From NCBI RefSeq assembly GCF_041908905.1, contig NZ_JAYREK010000015.1, positions 1-64,000 of the forward strand: a stretch of DNA of 64,000 nucleotides, in the 5' to 3' direction. Numbering within the stretch: the first letter of the stretch is position 1; each line of letters opens with the position of its first letter. Shown in pieces: positions 6,845 to 15,117 of this stretch. The DNA is from Zoogloea sp041908905. Lineage in GTDB: Bacteria; Pseudomonadota; Gammaproteobacteria; Burkholderiales; Rhodocyclaceae. Made by a program: the position numbers and the translations under genes. Under the pieces are notes generated by a model. The model saw only the letters and a list, made by a program, of their open reading frames with translations. It ran no database searches and was not told the origin of the DNA.

Positions 6845-6966
6845 ATTCATTACACTCCCACCAGATCCTTCATGCAAGCCAGCCACGCAGCCAGCCAGCC
6901 ACAGGTCACGAAATCCCCGGCGCCCCTGCGCCGTCATTTCCGGAGGCCCCCAGGGCAAACAGGCAC

Positions 6967-9225
6967 ATGGCACACAAGAAGAGCCGTCAGCGGCACATCC
7001 CCCACCCCCCCATTTCCACAACCGCCGGTGAGCGAACCATCCTGCCGCTGGGCGCGCTGTTGTTCGCCGCCTCGATGAACGGCTGGGCGCAGGCCGCCGA
7101 CGATGACACCAAGACCCTCCAGCCGGTGGTCGTGAAGGCCGCGGCCGAAGCCGAGCCCAGCGGCAAGGACAGCCTGCGCACCACCAGCACGCGCATCGGC
7201 AAGGGCAAGCAGCAGCTGCGCGACATCCCCCAGTCGGTCACCGTGGTCACCGAGAAGCTGATGGACGACCGCAAGATCGACACCGTCAAGGAAGCCCTCA
7301 AGATGACCTCCGGCGTCACTTTCCTGGCCGCCGAGGGGGGTGAGGAGGACATCCGCCTGCGCGGCTTCCCGCTCAACACCACCGGCGACCTGTTCATCGA
7401 CGGCATGCGCGACCCGGCCTTCTACGACCGCGACACCTTCAACTTCGACCGCGTCGAGGTGCTGCGCGGCTCAGCGTCGATGCTCTTCGGCCGTGGCTCC
7501 ACCGGCGGTGCGGTCAACCAGGTCAACAAGCAGGCCAAGCTCATCGACGAGACCCAGGTCGACGTGACGCTCGGAAGCTACCAGTACCGCCGCGTGGTGG
7601 CCGACGTGAACGTGAAGACCGGCGACGACTCGGCGCTGCGCATCAACGCCATGCGCACCCAGGCCGACAACAACGGCGCCGGCTCCAGTCTGGACAAGTA
7701 CGGATTCGCCGCCGACTACCGCTGGGGCATCGGCAGCCGTGACGAGTTCGAAGTGAGCTTCTTCTACCTGCAGAACGACAACGGCATCAACTACGGCCTG
7801 CCCTATATCCGCAAGAGCGCCACCAACCCGGCGCTGACCACCCTCCCGGTCGACCCGTCCAGCTACTACGGCACCCGGAGCGACTACAACCACGGCTCGG
7901 CCGGCTACGCCACCTTTGCCCACACCCACCGCTTCTCGGCCGACACCGAGCTGGTCACCAAGATCCGCAAGGGCGACTTCAACCGCGACCAGCGCGCCAG
8001 CACCGTGCGCATCGCCGGCGCGGCGCTGCAACCCGACGGCGTGCTCGCCACCCGCGAGAACTTCAGCAGCGCCACCGTGCTTACCCGCGGCGTCCAGAAC
8101 AAGATCCAGAGCATGGAGAACCTGTTCGCCCAGAGCGACCTGTCCACCCGGTTCGAGGCCCTCGGCTTCAAGCACGAGGTGCTCACCGGCGTTGATCTCG
8201 CGTGGGAGAAGAAGATCGTCCGCGGAGCCCGCACGGCGGCCCAGGGCGGCGCCAGCATCCCCAACAAGCCGACCACCACCATCGGCGCCGGCGGCACCGG
8301 CTGGGTGGATGAGGACGGCCGCACGATCGGCAAGAACAGCGAGTTCGAGAGCCTGGCCGCCGGCGTGTATGCCCAGGATCTGATCCAGCTCGCCCCCCAC
8401 TGGAAAGTCCTCGCCGGCCTGCGCTACGACGGCATGTCGGCCCAGTACGACGCCTTCAACGCCAGCACCGGCGCCGTCACCCACTACCAGCAGGCCATCT
8501 ACAAGGCGAGCAACCGCTTCGGGGTGCTGTTCCAGCCCTCCGACCGCCACTCCTACCACCTCTCCTACGGCACCTCGTTCAACACCTCGGGCGACACCTA
8601 TTCCTACAGCGCCCAGACGGTGAACACCCCGCCCGAGAAGAGCATGAACCTTGAGCTCGGCGCCAAGATCGACTCCGCCGACCGCCGCATGAGCAGCCGC
8701 TTCGCGCTGTTCCGCGCGGTCAAGCTCAACGAGCGCAACACCGACCCGCTGCTCAACATCGCAGTGCTGTCCGGCAAGCGCCACGCCACCGGCTTCGAGA
8801 CCGACGTGATCGGCAAGCTCACCCCGCGCTGGGAACTCTACGGCTCCTACACCTGGATCTGGGACGCAGAGATCGACAAGGGCGCGGAAGGTGCCGAAGG
8901 CCTCGGCCAACGCCCATCGCTGATCCCGAAACACCAGGCGGCCCTGTGGAGCACCTACCAGGTGGACGAAAAGCTGCGCGTCGGCGCCGGCGCCAACGCC
9001 CGCACCCGCATGACGCCCAACCGCAACCCGGCCGGCCTGTATTCCGCCGGCTACATCACCTACGACGCGATGGCCGAGTACGAAGCCATCCAGGACAAGC
9101 TGACCCTCAAGGCCAACTTCATCAACCTGACCAACAAGTTCTACGCCGACTCCCTGTACGCCAACGGCCACTACGTGCCGGGCGTCGGCCGGACGGTCTA
9201 CCTCACCGGCACCCTCAAGTTCTGA
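6967..9225 (+). CDS. fiu: TonB-dependent catecholate siderophore receptor, Fiu type, 752 aa
   Basis: Outer-membrane receptor taking up ferric siderophores with TonB energy. A long N-terminal export signal ends near residue 44 (WAQA-ADDD). The plug domain starts around 70 with RDIPQSVTVVTEKL, followed by DALK-like VKEALKMTSGVTFLA, the IDGMRDPAFYDRDTFN block typical of Fiu-like receptors and EVLRGSASMLFGRGSTGG. The beta-barrel ends in the expected terminal phenylalanine (YLTGTLKF). Length fits the family. A Fur palindrome lies upstream and a PiuC/YbiX-type dioxygenase follows, the same pairing as fiu-ybiX and piuA-piuC. Substrate is inferred as monomeric catechols. Confidence 0.88.
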   Translation: MAHKKSRQRHIPHPPISTTAGERTILPLGALLFAASMNGWAQAADDDTKTLQPVVVKAAAEAEPSGKDSLRTTSTRIGKGKQQLRDIPQSVTVVTEKLMDDRKIDTVKEALKMTSGVTFLAAEGGEEDIRLRGFPLNTTGDLFIDGMRDPAFYDRDTFNFDRVEVLRGSASMLFGRGSTGGAVNQVNKQAKLIDETQVDVTLGSYQYRRVVADVNVKTGDDSALRINAMRTQADNNGAGSSLDKYGFAADYRWGIGSRDEFEVSFFYLQNDNGINYGLPYIRKSATNPALTTLPVDPSSYYGTRSDYNHGSAGYATFAHTHRFSADTELVTKIRKGDFNRDQRASTVRIAGAALQPDGVLATRENFSSATVLTRGVQNKIQSMENLFAQSDLSTRFEALGFKHEVLTGVDLAWEKKIVRGARTAAQGGASIPNKPTTTIGAGGTGWVDEDGRTIGKNSEFESLAAGVYAQDLIQLAPHWKVLAGLRYDGMSAQYDAFNASTGAVTHYQQAIYKASNRFGVLFQPSDRHSYHLSYGTSFNTSGDTYSYSAQTVNTPPEKSMNLELGAKIDSADRRMSSRFALFRAVKLNERNTDPLLNIAVLSGKRHATGFETDVIGKLTPRWELYGSYTWIWDAEIDKGAEGAEGLGQRPSLIPKHQAALWSTYQVDEKLRVGAGANARTRMTPNRNPAGLYSAGYITYDAMAEYEAIQDKLTLKANFINLTNKFYADSLYANGHYVPGVGRTVYLTGTLKF

Positions 9226-9290
9226 GCCCGCGGGCCGGGCGACCGGCGCTTGACCCAGCGCAAGGCAGCCCGGGGCGAAAACGCATGTAA

Positions 9291-9307
9291 TTGAATCCCA
9301 TTCTCAA
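9291..9307. promoter_or_regulatory. Second Fur-like site
   Basis: TTGAATCCCATTCTCAA keeps the right half-site and part of the left half of the upstream Fur palindrome. It lies 45 bp before the dioxygenase start and could give that gene its own iron-regulated promoter. Confidence 0.5.
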
Positions 9308-9351
9308 CAAATAGCGGCCGCGCCGCCCAAGCCCAAGGCACCTCCTCTGCC

Positions 9352-10035
9352 ATGCTCCTGCACATCCCGGAACTCCTGAGCGGCGACGAAATCCGCCAGG
9401 CCCGCCAGGCCCTCGAAGGCGCCCCCTGGGCCGACGGCCGCGACAGCGCCGGCCCCCAGGCCGCCACCGTCAAGAACAACGAGCAGTTGCCCCACGACTG
9501 CGCTGCGGCGGGCACCGTCCGCCAGCTCGTGCTGCGGGCCGTCGAGCGCCACCCGCTGCTCCTCACCGCCGCCCTGCCCAGAAAGATCTTCACCCCGCGG
9601 GTCAACCGCTACGGCGGCGACACGCCCTTCTACGGCGCCCACGTGGACAACGCCATCCGCTTCCGCGCCGACAACGGCGAACGGGTACGCACCGACGTGT
9701 CGTGCACCGTCTTCCTCGCCGACCCGGCCGAATACGACGGCGGCGAGCTGCTCGTCCAGGACACCTACGGCGCCCGCGGCGTCAAGCTGCCCGCCGGCCA
9801 TGCGGTGCTCTACCCCGGCACCAGCATCCACGAGGTTACCCCGGTCACCCGCGGCCACCGGCTGGCCTGCTTCTTCTGGATCGAGAGCATGGTGCGCAGC
9901 GACGAACAGCGCCGCCTGCTCTTCGAGCTCGACATGGCCATCATGAAGCTGCGCGACAGACACGGCGAATGCGACGAAGCCGTCGCCCTCACCGGCACTT
10001 ATCACAACCTCCTGCGGATGTGGGCCGACACATGA
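9352..10035 (+). CDS. piuC: Fe(II)/2-oxoglutarate-type dioxygenase, PiuC/YbiX family, 227 aa
   Basis: PKHD-type hydroxylase with a double-stranded beta-helix core. Iron ligands H97 and D99 (GAHVDNAI) and H160 (SIHEVTPV), and the cosubstrate arginine R170 (RGHR), are all present; length matches the usual 225-230 residues. Family members sit next to catecholate receptors and are thought to modify iron-chelate ligands or help release iron, but the exact substrate is not settled. The stop overlaps the start of the hydroxy-acid oxidase (ATGA), so the two are translated together. Control by Fur is likely. Confidence 0.92.
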   Translation: MLLHIPELLSGDEIRQARQALEGAPWADGRDSAGPQAATVKNNEQLPHDCAAAGTVRQLVLRAVERHPLLLTAALPRKIFTPRVNRYGGDTPFYGAHVDNAIRFRADNGERVRTDVSCTVFLADPAEYDGGELLVQDTYGARGVKLPAGHAVLYPGTSIHEVTPVTRGHRLACFFWIESMVRSDEQRRLLFELDMAIMKLRDRHGECDEAVALTGTYHNLLRMWADT

Positions 10036-11147
10036 ACGCTATCTCGCCGCCCCTCCCGCCCGGCGTCGTCACCCTGGCCGACCACGAAACCCACGCCGCC
10101 AGCGTGCTCGACAACAACGCCTGGGCCTACTTCGCCGGCGCCGCCGCCGACGAGACCACCCTCCAGCACAACCAGGACGCCTGGCGCGCCCTGCAGCTCA
10201 AGCCCCGGGTGCTGCGCCGGCTCGCCGGCGGCCACACCCGGCGCAGCCTGCTGGGGCGCAGCCTGGCCCACCCGATCCTGCTCGCCCCGGTGGCCTACCA
10301 GCGCATGGCCCACCCGGACGGCGAGCTCGCCACCGCCCTCGCCGCCTCCGCCCAGGGCGCCGGCCTGGTGCTGAGCACCCAGGCCAGCCTGCCCCTCGAA
10401 GCGGTCGCCCGCGCCGTGCGCGAGGACGCCGACCGGGGCCCGCTGTGGTTCCAGCTCTACCTCCAGCACGACCGGGGCTTCAACCTCGAACTCATCCGCC
10501 GTGCCGAAGCCGCCGGCTACGAAGCCCTCGTCCTCACCGTGGACGCCCCCTGTCACGGCGCCCGCGACCGGGAGCGCCGCGCCCGCTTCCGCCTGCCGCC
10601 GGGCATCGCGGCGGTCAACCTGGCCGGCCTGCCCCCCCGCCCCGCCCAGGCCCCCGGGCCCGGGCAGAGCGCCCTCTTCGACACCCTGCTGGCCGACGCC
10701 CCGACCTGGGACGACGTCGCCTGGCTGCAGGCCAACACCCGGCTGCCGGTGCTCCTGAAGGGCATCCTCCACCCCGACGACGCCCTCGAGGCGGCCCGCC
10801 TGCGGCTGGACGGGCTCATCGTCTCCAACCACGGCGGGCGCACCCTCGACACCGCGCTGCCCACCGCCGCCGCGCTGCCCGCCATCGCCGAAGCCCTTGA
10901 AGGGCGCCTGCCCCTGCTGGTGGACGGCGGCATCCGGCGCGGCACCGACGTGCTCAAGGCCCTCGCCCTCGGCGCCAGCGCGGTGCTGGTCGGCCGGCCC
11001 TACATCTTCGGCCTCGCCAACGCCGGCGCCCTCGGGGTGGCCCACGTGATCCGGCTGCTGCGCGACGAGCTGGAGATCGCCATGGCCCTGTGCGGCTGCC
11101 GCACGCTGGACGACATCGGCCCCGAACTCCTGATCGCGCCCGGCTGA
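10032..11147 (+). CDS. FMN-dependent alpha-hydroxy-acid oxidase/dehydrogenase, 371 aa
   Basis: Member of the lactate dehydrogenase (LldD)/glycolate oxidase family, a TIM barrel binding FMN. Visible: LAPVAYQRMAHPDGE (FMN phosphate side), K243 in LLKGI, the catalytic pair H267 and R270 in SNHGGRTLD, R302 in DGGIRRGTDVLKALALGA and GRPYIFGL near 321. These cover the catalytic set for oxidising an (S)-2-hydroxy acid to a keto acid. The start overlaps the piuC stop by 4 nt, placing it in the iron operon. The substrate is unknown; a hydroxycarboxylate ligand or lactate are both possible. A loop insertion rich in proline lies around 200-215. Confidence 0.9.
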   Translation: MNAISPPLPPGVVTLADHETHAASVLDNNAWAYFAGAAADETTLQHNQDAWRALQLKPRVLRRLAGGHTRRSLLGRSLAHPILLAPVAYQRMAHPDGELATALAASAQGAGLVLSTQASLPLEAVARAVREDADRGPLWFQLYLQHDRGFNLELIRRAEAAGYEALVLTVDAPCHGARDRERRARFRLPPGIAAVNLAGLPPRPAQAPGPGQSALFDTLLADAPTWDDVAWLQANTRLPVLLKGILHPDDALEAARLRLDGLIVSNHGGRTLDTALPTAAALPAIAEALEGRLPLLVDGGIRRGTDVLKALALGASAVLVGRPYIFGLANAGALGVAHVIRLLRDELEIAMALCGCRTLDDIGPELLIAPG

Positions 11148-11237
11148 CCGCGGCAGCGGTCAAGGTCCGAAAGCACGGATGACAACTGAAAACGGGTATA
11201 TTCGCGTGAAATTTCTTTTCGGAGCCCCGTCGTCATC

Positions 11238-12074
11238 ATGAAGAAGACCCTCTCCACCCTCGCCGCCTCCGTCCTGCTCGGCCTCGGCGGCGGCCACGCC
11301 GAAGCCGCCGCCCAGGTCGAACTGCTGGTGCCGGCCTACTTCTACCCCGCCGACAGCGGCAGCGACTACTGGCAGGCCCTCGACGCCGCGGCCAGCCGGG
11401 TGGGCGTCACCGCCATCGTCAACGTCAACAGCGGCCCCGGCGACGCCCTCGACCCCAACTACCTCGCGGTGGTCGAATCGCTGCGCGCCGCCGGCGGGCG
11501 GGTGCTGGGCTACGTGCATACCTCGTGGGGCGGGCGCAGCGCCGCCGCCGAGCGGGCCGACGTGGACGCCTACCTCGCCCGCTACCCGCTGGATGGTTTC
11601 TTCATCGACGAGATGGCCACCGACATCGGCACCCTGGCCCACTACACCGACCTCTACGGCTACATCAAGGGCAAGGGCGCCCAGCTGACGGTGCTCGGCA
11701 ACCCCGGTGTCCCCACCGACCCCGCCTATCTCGGCGCCGCCGACGTGATCGTAGGCTTCGAAGGCTACGCCGCCGACTACGCCCGGCTCCCTCCGGGCTA
11801 TCTCGACCCGGCCTACACCCGCCGCCTGGCAAGCATCGTCCACGAAGCCTCCGAAGCCCAGATGGCCGAGTTCATCGCCAACTCCGCCACCCTCGGCCTG
11901 GCGATGATCTACGTCACCGACGACCGGATGCCCGACCCCTACGACACCCTGCCGAGCTACTGGACGCAGGAGGTGGAACGCGCCGCCGCCCTGCCGGCCC
12001 CCGGCACGCTGGCCCTCGGCGCCGCCGGCGCCCTCGCCTGGCTCGCCAGCCGGCGCCACCGCCGCCAGGGCTGA
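11238..12074 (+). CDS. Secreted spherulin-4/GH135-like protein with PEP-CTERM tail, 278 aa
   Basis: The N-terminal signal peptide ends near residue 25 (EAAA). The body is a TIM-barrel domain of the spherulation-specific family 4 type: QVELLVPAYFYP, then DGFFIDEMATD with D124-E125, and VGFEGYAADY with E175. As I recall, fungal Sph3 (GH135), which cleaves galactosaminogalactan, uses an adjacent Asp-Glu pair and a later Glu with similar spacing. The C-terminus is a PEP-CTERM-like sorting tail: LPAPGTLAL, a hydrophobic segment, then RRHRRQG (residues 251-278). It directly precedes pelA on the same strand, with a 229-bp gap. Hydrolysis of Pel or a similar galactosamine polymer at the cell surface is inferred. 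Confidence 0.82.
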   Translation: MKKTLSTLAASVLLGLGGGHAEAAAQVELLVPAYFYPADSGSDYWQALDAAASRVGVTAIVNVNSGPGDALDPNYLAVVESLRAAGGRVLGYVHTSWGGRSAAAERADVDAYLARYPLDGFFIDEMATDIGTLAHYTDLYGYIKGKGAQLTVLGNPGVPTDPAYLGAADVIVGFEGYAADYARLPPGYLDPAYTRRLASIVHEASEAQMAEFIANSATLGLAMIYVTDDRMPDPYDTLPSYWTQEVERAAALPAPGTLALGAAGALAWLASRRHRRQG

Positions 12075-12269
12075 AGCCCGTCAGCCACCCGGCACGCCCG
12101 CCAGGCATCGACTCGCCAAACACCCCGAAAGCCTTCCGGCCGGCCGGGCGACGCCGCCCCCGGGGCGCCGCCGGGCGCGGATCCAGCAGCCCGCCGGCGC
12201 CGCACAGCGCGTCCCGGCGCGCCCTTCCGGCCGCGCCAGCCCTAAAGTTTTCCGGCCCCCGAACGATAG

Positions 12270-12287
12270 TTGATCATCGTCGATCAA
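12270..12287. promoter_or_regulatory. Operator-like inverted repeat upstream of pelA
   Basis: TTGATC-atcgtc-GATCAA is a perfect 6+6+6 repeat 16 bp before the pelA start, in an AT-richer pocket of an otherwise very GC-rich 229-bp gap. It could bind a pel regulator; no known site was recognised. Confidence 0.4.
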
Positions 12288-12303
12288 TATCCGTGAGGCT
12301 CCT

Positions 12304-15117
12304 GTGCCCGTCCCGGTGCCGCATCTTCTCCAGCGGCTGACCACCCTGTTGCTGCTGGCCCTGGCCTGGGCACTTCCCGCGGCGTCCGCTTTGGCGGCAA
12401 CGCCGTCGGTGGCCTTCGTCTATGCCAAGGACGCCCCCCTCGCCGAACTCCACGCCTTCGACATCGCCGTGGTCGACCCGGACCACGGCTTCGACCCCGT
12501 CGCCTACCGGGGCGACGCGCAGCCGGGCGAGGCCGGCGCCAGCGAGCTCTTCGCCTACGTCAGCATCGGCGAGGTCCACCCCTCCCGCAGCTGGGCCGCC
12601 CGCGTCCCGGCCGACTGGCGCATCGCCAGCAACGCGGCCTGGGCCTCCACCGTCATCGACCAGGCCGCGCCCGGCTGGGCCGGATTCGTCGCCGAGGCCA
12701 TCGTCGCCCCCCTGTGGGAGAAGGGCTACCGGGGCCTCTTCCTCGACACCCTCGACTCCTACCGCCTCGCCAGCGGCGCCGACATGGCCGCCCAGCAGGC
12801 GGGCATCGTGCGCACCCTCAGGCACCTGCGGGCCCGCTTTCCCGGTATCCGCCTGATCCTCAACCGCGGCTTCGAGTTCCTGCCCGAGCTGCGGGGCGAG
12901 GTGTACGCCGTGGCCGCCGAATCCCTCCACCGGGGCTGGAACGCCGCCTCCAACCGCTACCAGGAAGTCTCGGCCGCCGACCGCGACTGGCTGCGCCAGC
13001 AGCTCGCCCGGGCGCGGGACGAGTTCGGCCTGCCCGCCATCGCCATCGACTACGTGCCGCCCCAGCCCCGCGAGCTGGCCCGGGAGACCGCCCGCCGCAT
13101 CCAGGCCGACGGCTTCATCCCGTGGGTCGCCGACGGCGGCCTGGCCACCCTCGGCGTCGGCAGCGTCGAGGTCATCCCGCGGCGCGTGATGGTGCTCCAC
13201 GACGGTCGTGAAGCTCCCCAGATCAACTTCACCAACGCCCACCGCTTCCTCGAGATGCCCCTCAACCACCTGGGCTACGTGGTCGACTACGTGGACGTCA
13301 ATGGCCCCCTCCCGCCCACCGTGGACGGCCGCTACGCCGGCGTGATCACCTGGTTCGGCGGCGAACTGCTGCCCGCCACCCGGCTGCGCCTCGCCCCCTG
13401 GCTGGCCGCGCGGATCACCGAGGGCCTGCGGGTCGGCATGGTCGGCGACCTCAGCCACCTGCGCACCCCGATCCTCCTCGACGTCACCCGGCTCAAGACC
13501 CGCCCGGCCTCCCGGGGCACGGTGCAGATCGTCCATCGCGCCCCCGAAGTCGGCTTCGAGCTCGAGGCGATCCCCGGCCCGCCGGTCACCCCGCTGGCCG
13601 GCGAGGGTGAGGGCTTCACGCCCTGGCTCAGCCTCCGCGACGGCGCGGGCCAGCGCTACGACCCGGTGCTCATCACCCCCTGGGGTGGCCTGCTGCCGAG
13701 CCGCTACGCGGTGGTCGAGATGCCCGGCGGGATCGACCAGGTGCGCTGGGTGACCGACCCCTTCGCCTTCCTGCAGGCCGCCCTGGCCCTACCGCCCCTG
13801 CCGGCCCCCGACACCACCACCGAGACCGGTCGCCGCCTGTTCTTCGCCCACATCGACGGAGACGGCTTCCCGTCCCGCGCCGAACTGCCCGGCGCCCCCC
13901 TGGGGGCCGAGGTGCTGCTCGGCGAGGTGCTCACCCGCTACAAGCTGCCCCACGCCATGTCGGTGATCGAAGCCGAGGTGGCCCCCCACGGCCTCTACCC
14001 CCGCGAGTCCGCGGCCATGGAGGCCGTCGCGCGGCGCATCTTCGCGTTGCCCAGCGTCGAGATCGCCACCCACAGCTACACCCACCCGTTCTACTGGGCC
14101 GACGTGGACAAGGGCATCGCCAGCACCGCCGCCCAGGGCTACACCCTCACCCCGCCGGGCTACATCCCCAGCCTGGAGCGCGAGATCGTCGGCTCCACCG
14201 ACTACATCCGCCAGCGCCTCGCGCCGGCCGGCAAGCCCGTGCGCCTGCTGCTGTGGACGGGCAACGCCGCCCCCACCGAGCGGGCGCTGGCGATCAGCGA
14301 GCGCGCCGGCCTGCTCACCATGAACGGCGGCAACACCGTCGCCTCCCGCACCTACCCCAGCCTCACGGCGGTCAGCCCCCTCGGCATCCGGCTCGGCGAA
14401 CGCTTCCAGGCCTACGCCCCGATCATGAACGAGAACGTGTTCACCAACCTGTGGACGGGCCCCTTCTATGGCTTCGAGCGGGTCGTCGAGACCTTCCGCT
14501 TCACCGGCTCGCCGCGCCGCCTGAAGCCCATCGACATCTACTACCACACCTACTCGGCCACCAAGCGGGCCTCCCTCGCCGCCCTCCACAAGGTGTACGC
14601 CTGGGCCCTCGCCCAGCCCATCCACCCGGTCTTCCCCACCGAGTTCGTCGAAAAGGCCAACAACTTCAACACCCTGGTGCTCGCCCGACCAATCGACGGG
14701 GAGAGCACGCTGGTCCGCAACGCCACCCACCTGCGCACCCTGCGCGTGCCGCCCGCCCTAGGGCTGCCCGACCTCGCCGCCAGCCAGGGCGTCGCCGGCT
14801 GGCTGAAGGGTGAAGAGGGACACTACCTCCACCTCACCGGCCGCAGCGCCGAGATCCGCTTCAGCCCCGCGCCGCAGGCCCTGCCCATGCTCGCCTCGGC
14901 CAACGCCCGGGTCGCCGCCTGGGCCCGCGACGGCAACCAGATCCGCTTCCGCCTCGCCGGGCACGCCCCCCTCGACTTCACGCTGGCCAACGCGGCCGGC
15001 TGCACCCTCAGCAGCGCCGGCGCCCCGCTGGCGCCCAGCGCCGCCGACCGGCGCCTCAGCCACTACCGAGCCCCCCATGCGGCAGCGGACTTCGATCTTC
15101 GATGCCCCCGGCATTAA
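12304..15117 (+). CDS. pelA: PelA: Pel polysaccharide hydrolase/deacetylase, 937 aa
   Basis: Periplasmic enzyme that trims and partly deacetylates the Pel polymer. After a signal peptide (cleavage near residue 32) comes a GH114/GH166-like TIM barrel (about 35-270; RGLFLDTLDSY and GFEFLP are visible), then a reductase-like linker region, then a polysaccharide deacetylase domain with the metal motifs HIDGDGF and THSYTH (about 515-610). The C-terminal part is a beta-rich region. Length agrees with about 950 residues in Pseudomonas. The start is GTG 12304, preceded by GAGG. The 3' end overlaps pelB by 41 nt. First gene of the seven-gene operon. Confidence 0.95.
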   Translation: MPVPVPHLLQRLTTLLLLALAWALPAASALAATPSVAFVYAKDAPLAELHAFDIAVVDPDHGFDPVAYRGDAQPGEAGASELFAYVSIGEVHPSRSWAARVPADWRIASNAAWASTVIDQAAPGWAGFVAEAIVAPLWEKGYRGLFLDTLDSYRLASGADMAAQQAGIVRTLRHLRARFPGIRLILNRGFEFLPELRGEVYAVAAESLHRGWNAASNRYQEVSAADRDWLRQQLARARDEFGLPAIAIDYVPPQPRELARETARRIQADGFIPWVADGGLATLGVGSVEVIPRRVMVLHDGREAPQINFTNAHRFLEMPLNHLGYVVDYVDVNGPLPPTVDGRYAGVITWFGGELLPATRLRLAPWLAARITEGLRVGMVGDLSHLRTPILLDVTRLKTRPASRGTVQIVHRAPEVGFELEAIPGPPVTPLAGEGEGFTPWLSLRDGAGQRYDPVLITPWGGLLPSRYAVVEMPGGIDQVRWVTDPFAFLQAALALPPLPAPDTTTETGRRLFFAHIDGDGFPSRAELPGAPLGAEVLLGEVLTRYKLPHAMSVIEAEVAPHGLYPRESAAMEAVARRIFALPSVEIATHSYTHPFYWADVDKGIASTAAQGYTLTPPGYIPSLEREIVGSTDYIRQRLAPAGKPVRLLLWTGNAAPTERALAISERAGLLTMNGGNTVASRTYPSLTAVSPLGIRLGERFQAYAPIMNENVFTNLWTGPFYGFERVVETFRFTGSPRRLKPIDIYYHTYSATKRASLAALHKVYAWALAQPIHPVFPTEFVEKANNFNTLVLARPIDGESTLVRNATHLRTLRVPPALGLPDLAASQGVAGWLKGEEGHYLHLTGRSAEIRFSPAPQALPMLASANARVAAWARDGNQIRFRLAGHAPLDFTLANAAGCTLSSAGAPLAPSAADRRLSHYRAPHAAADFDLRCPRH

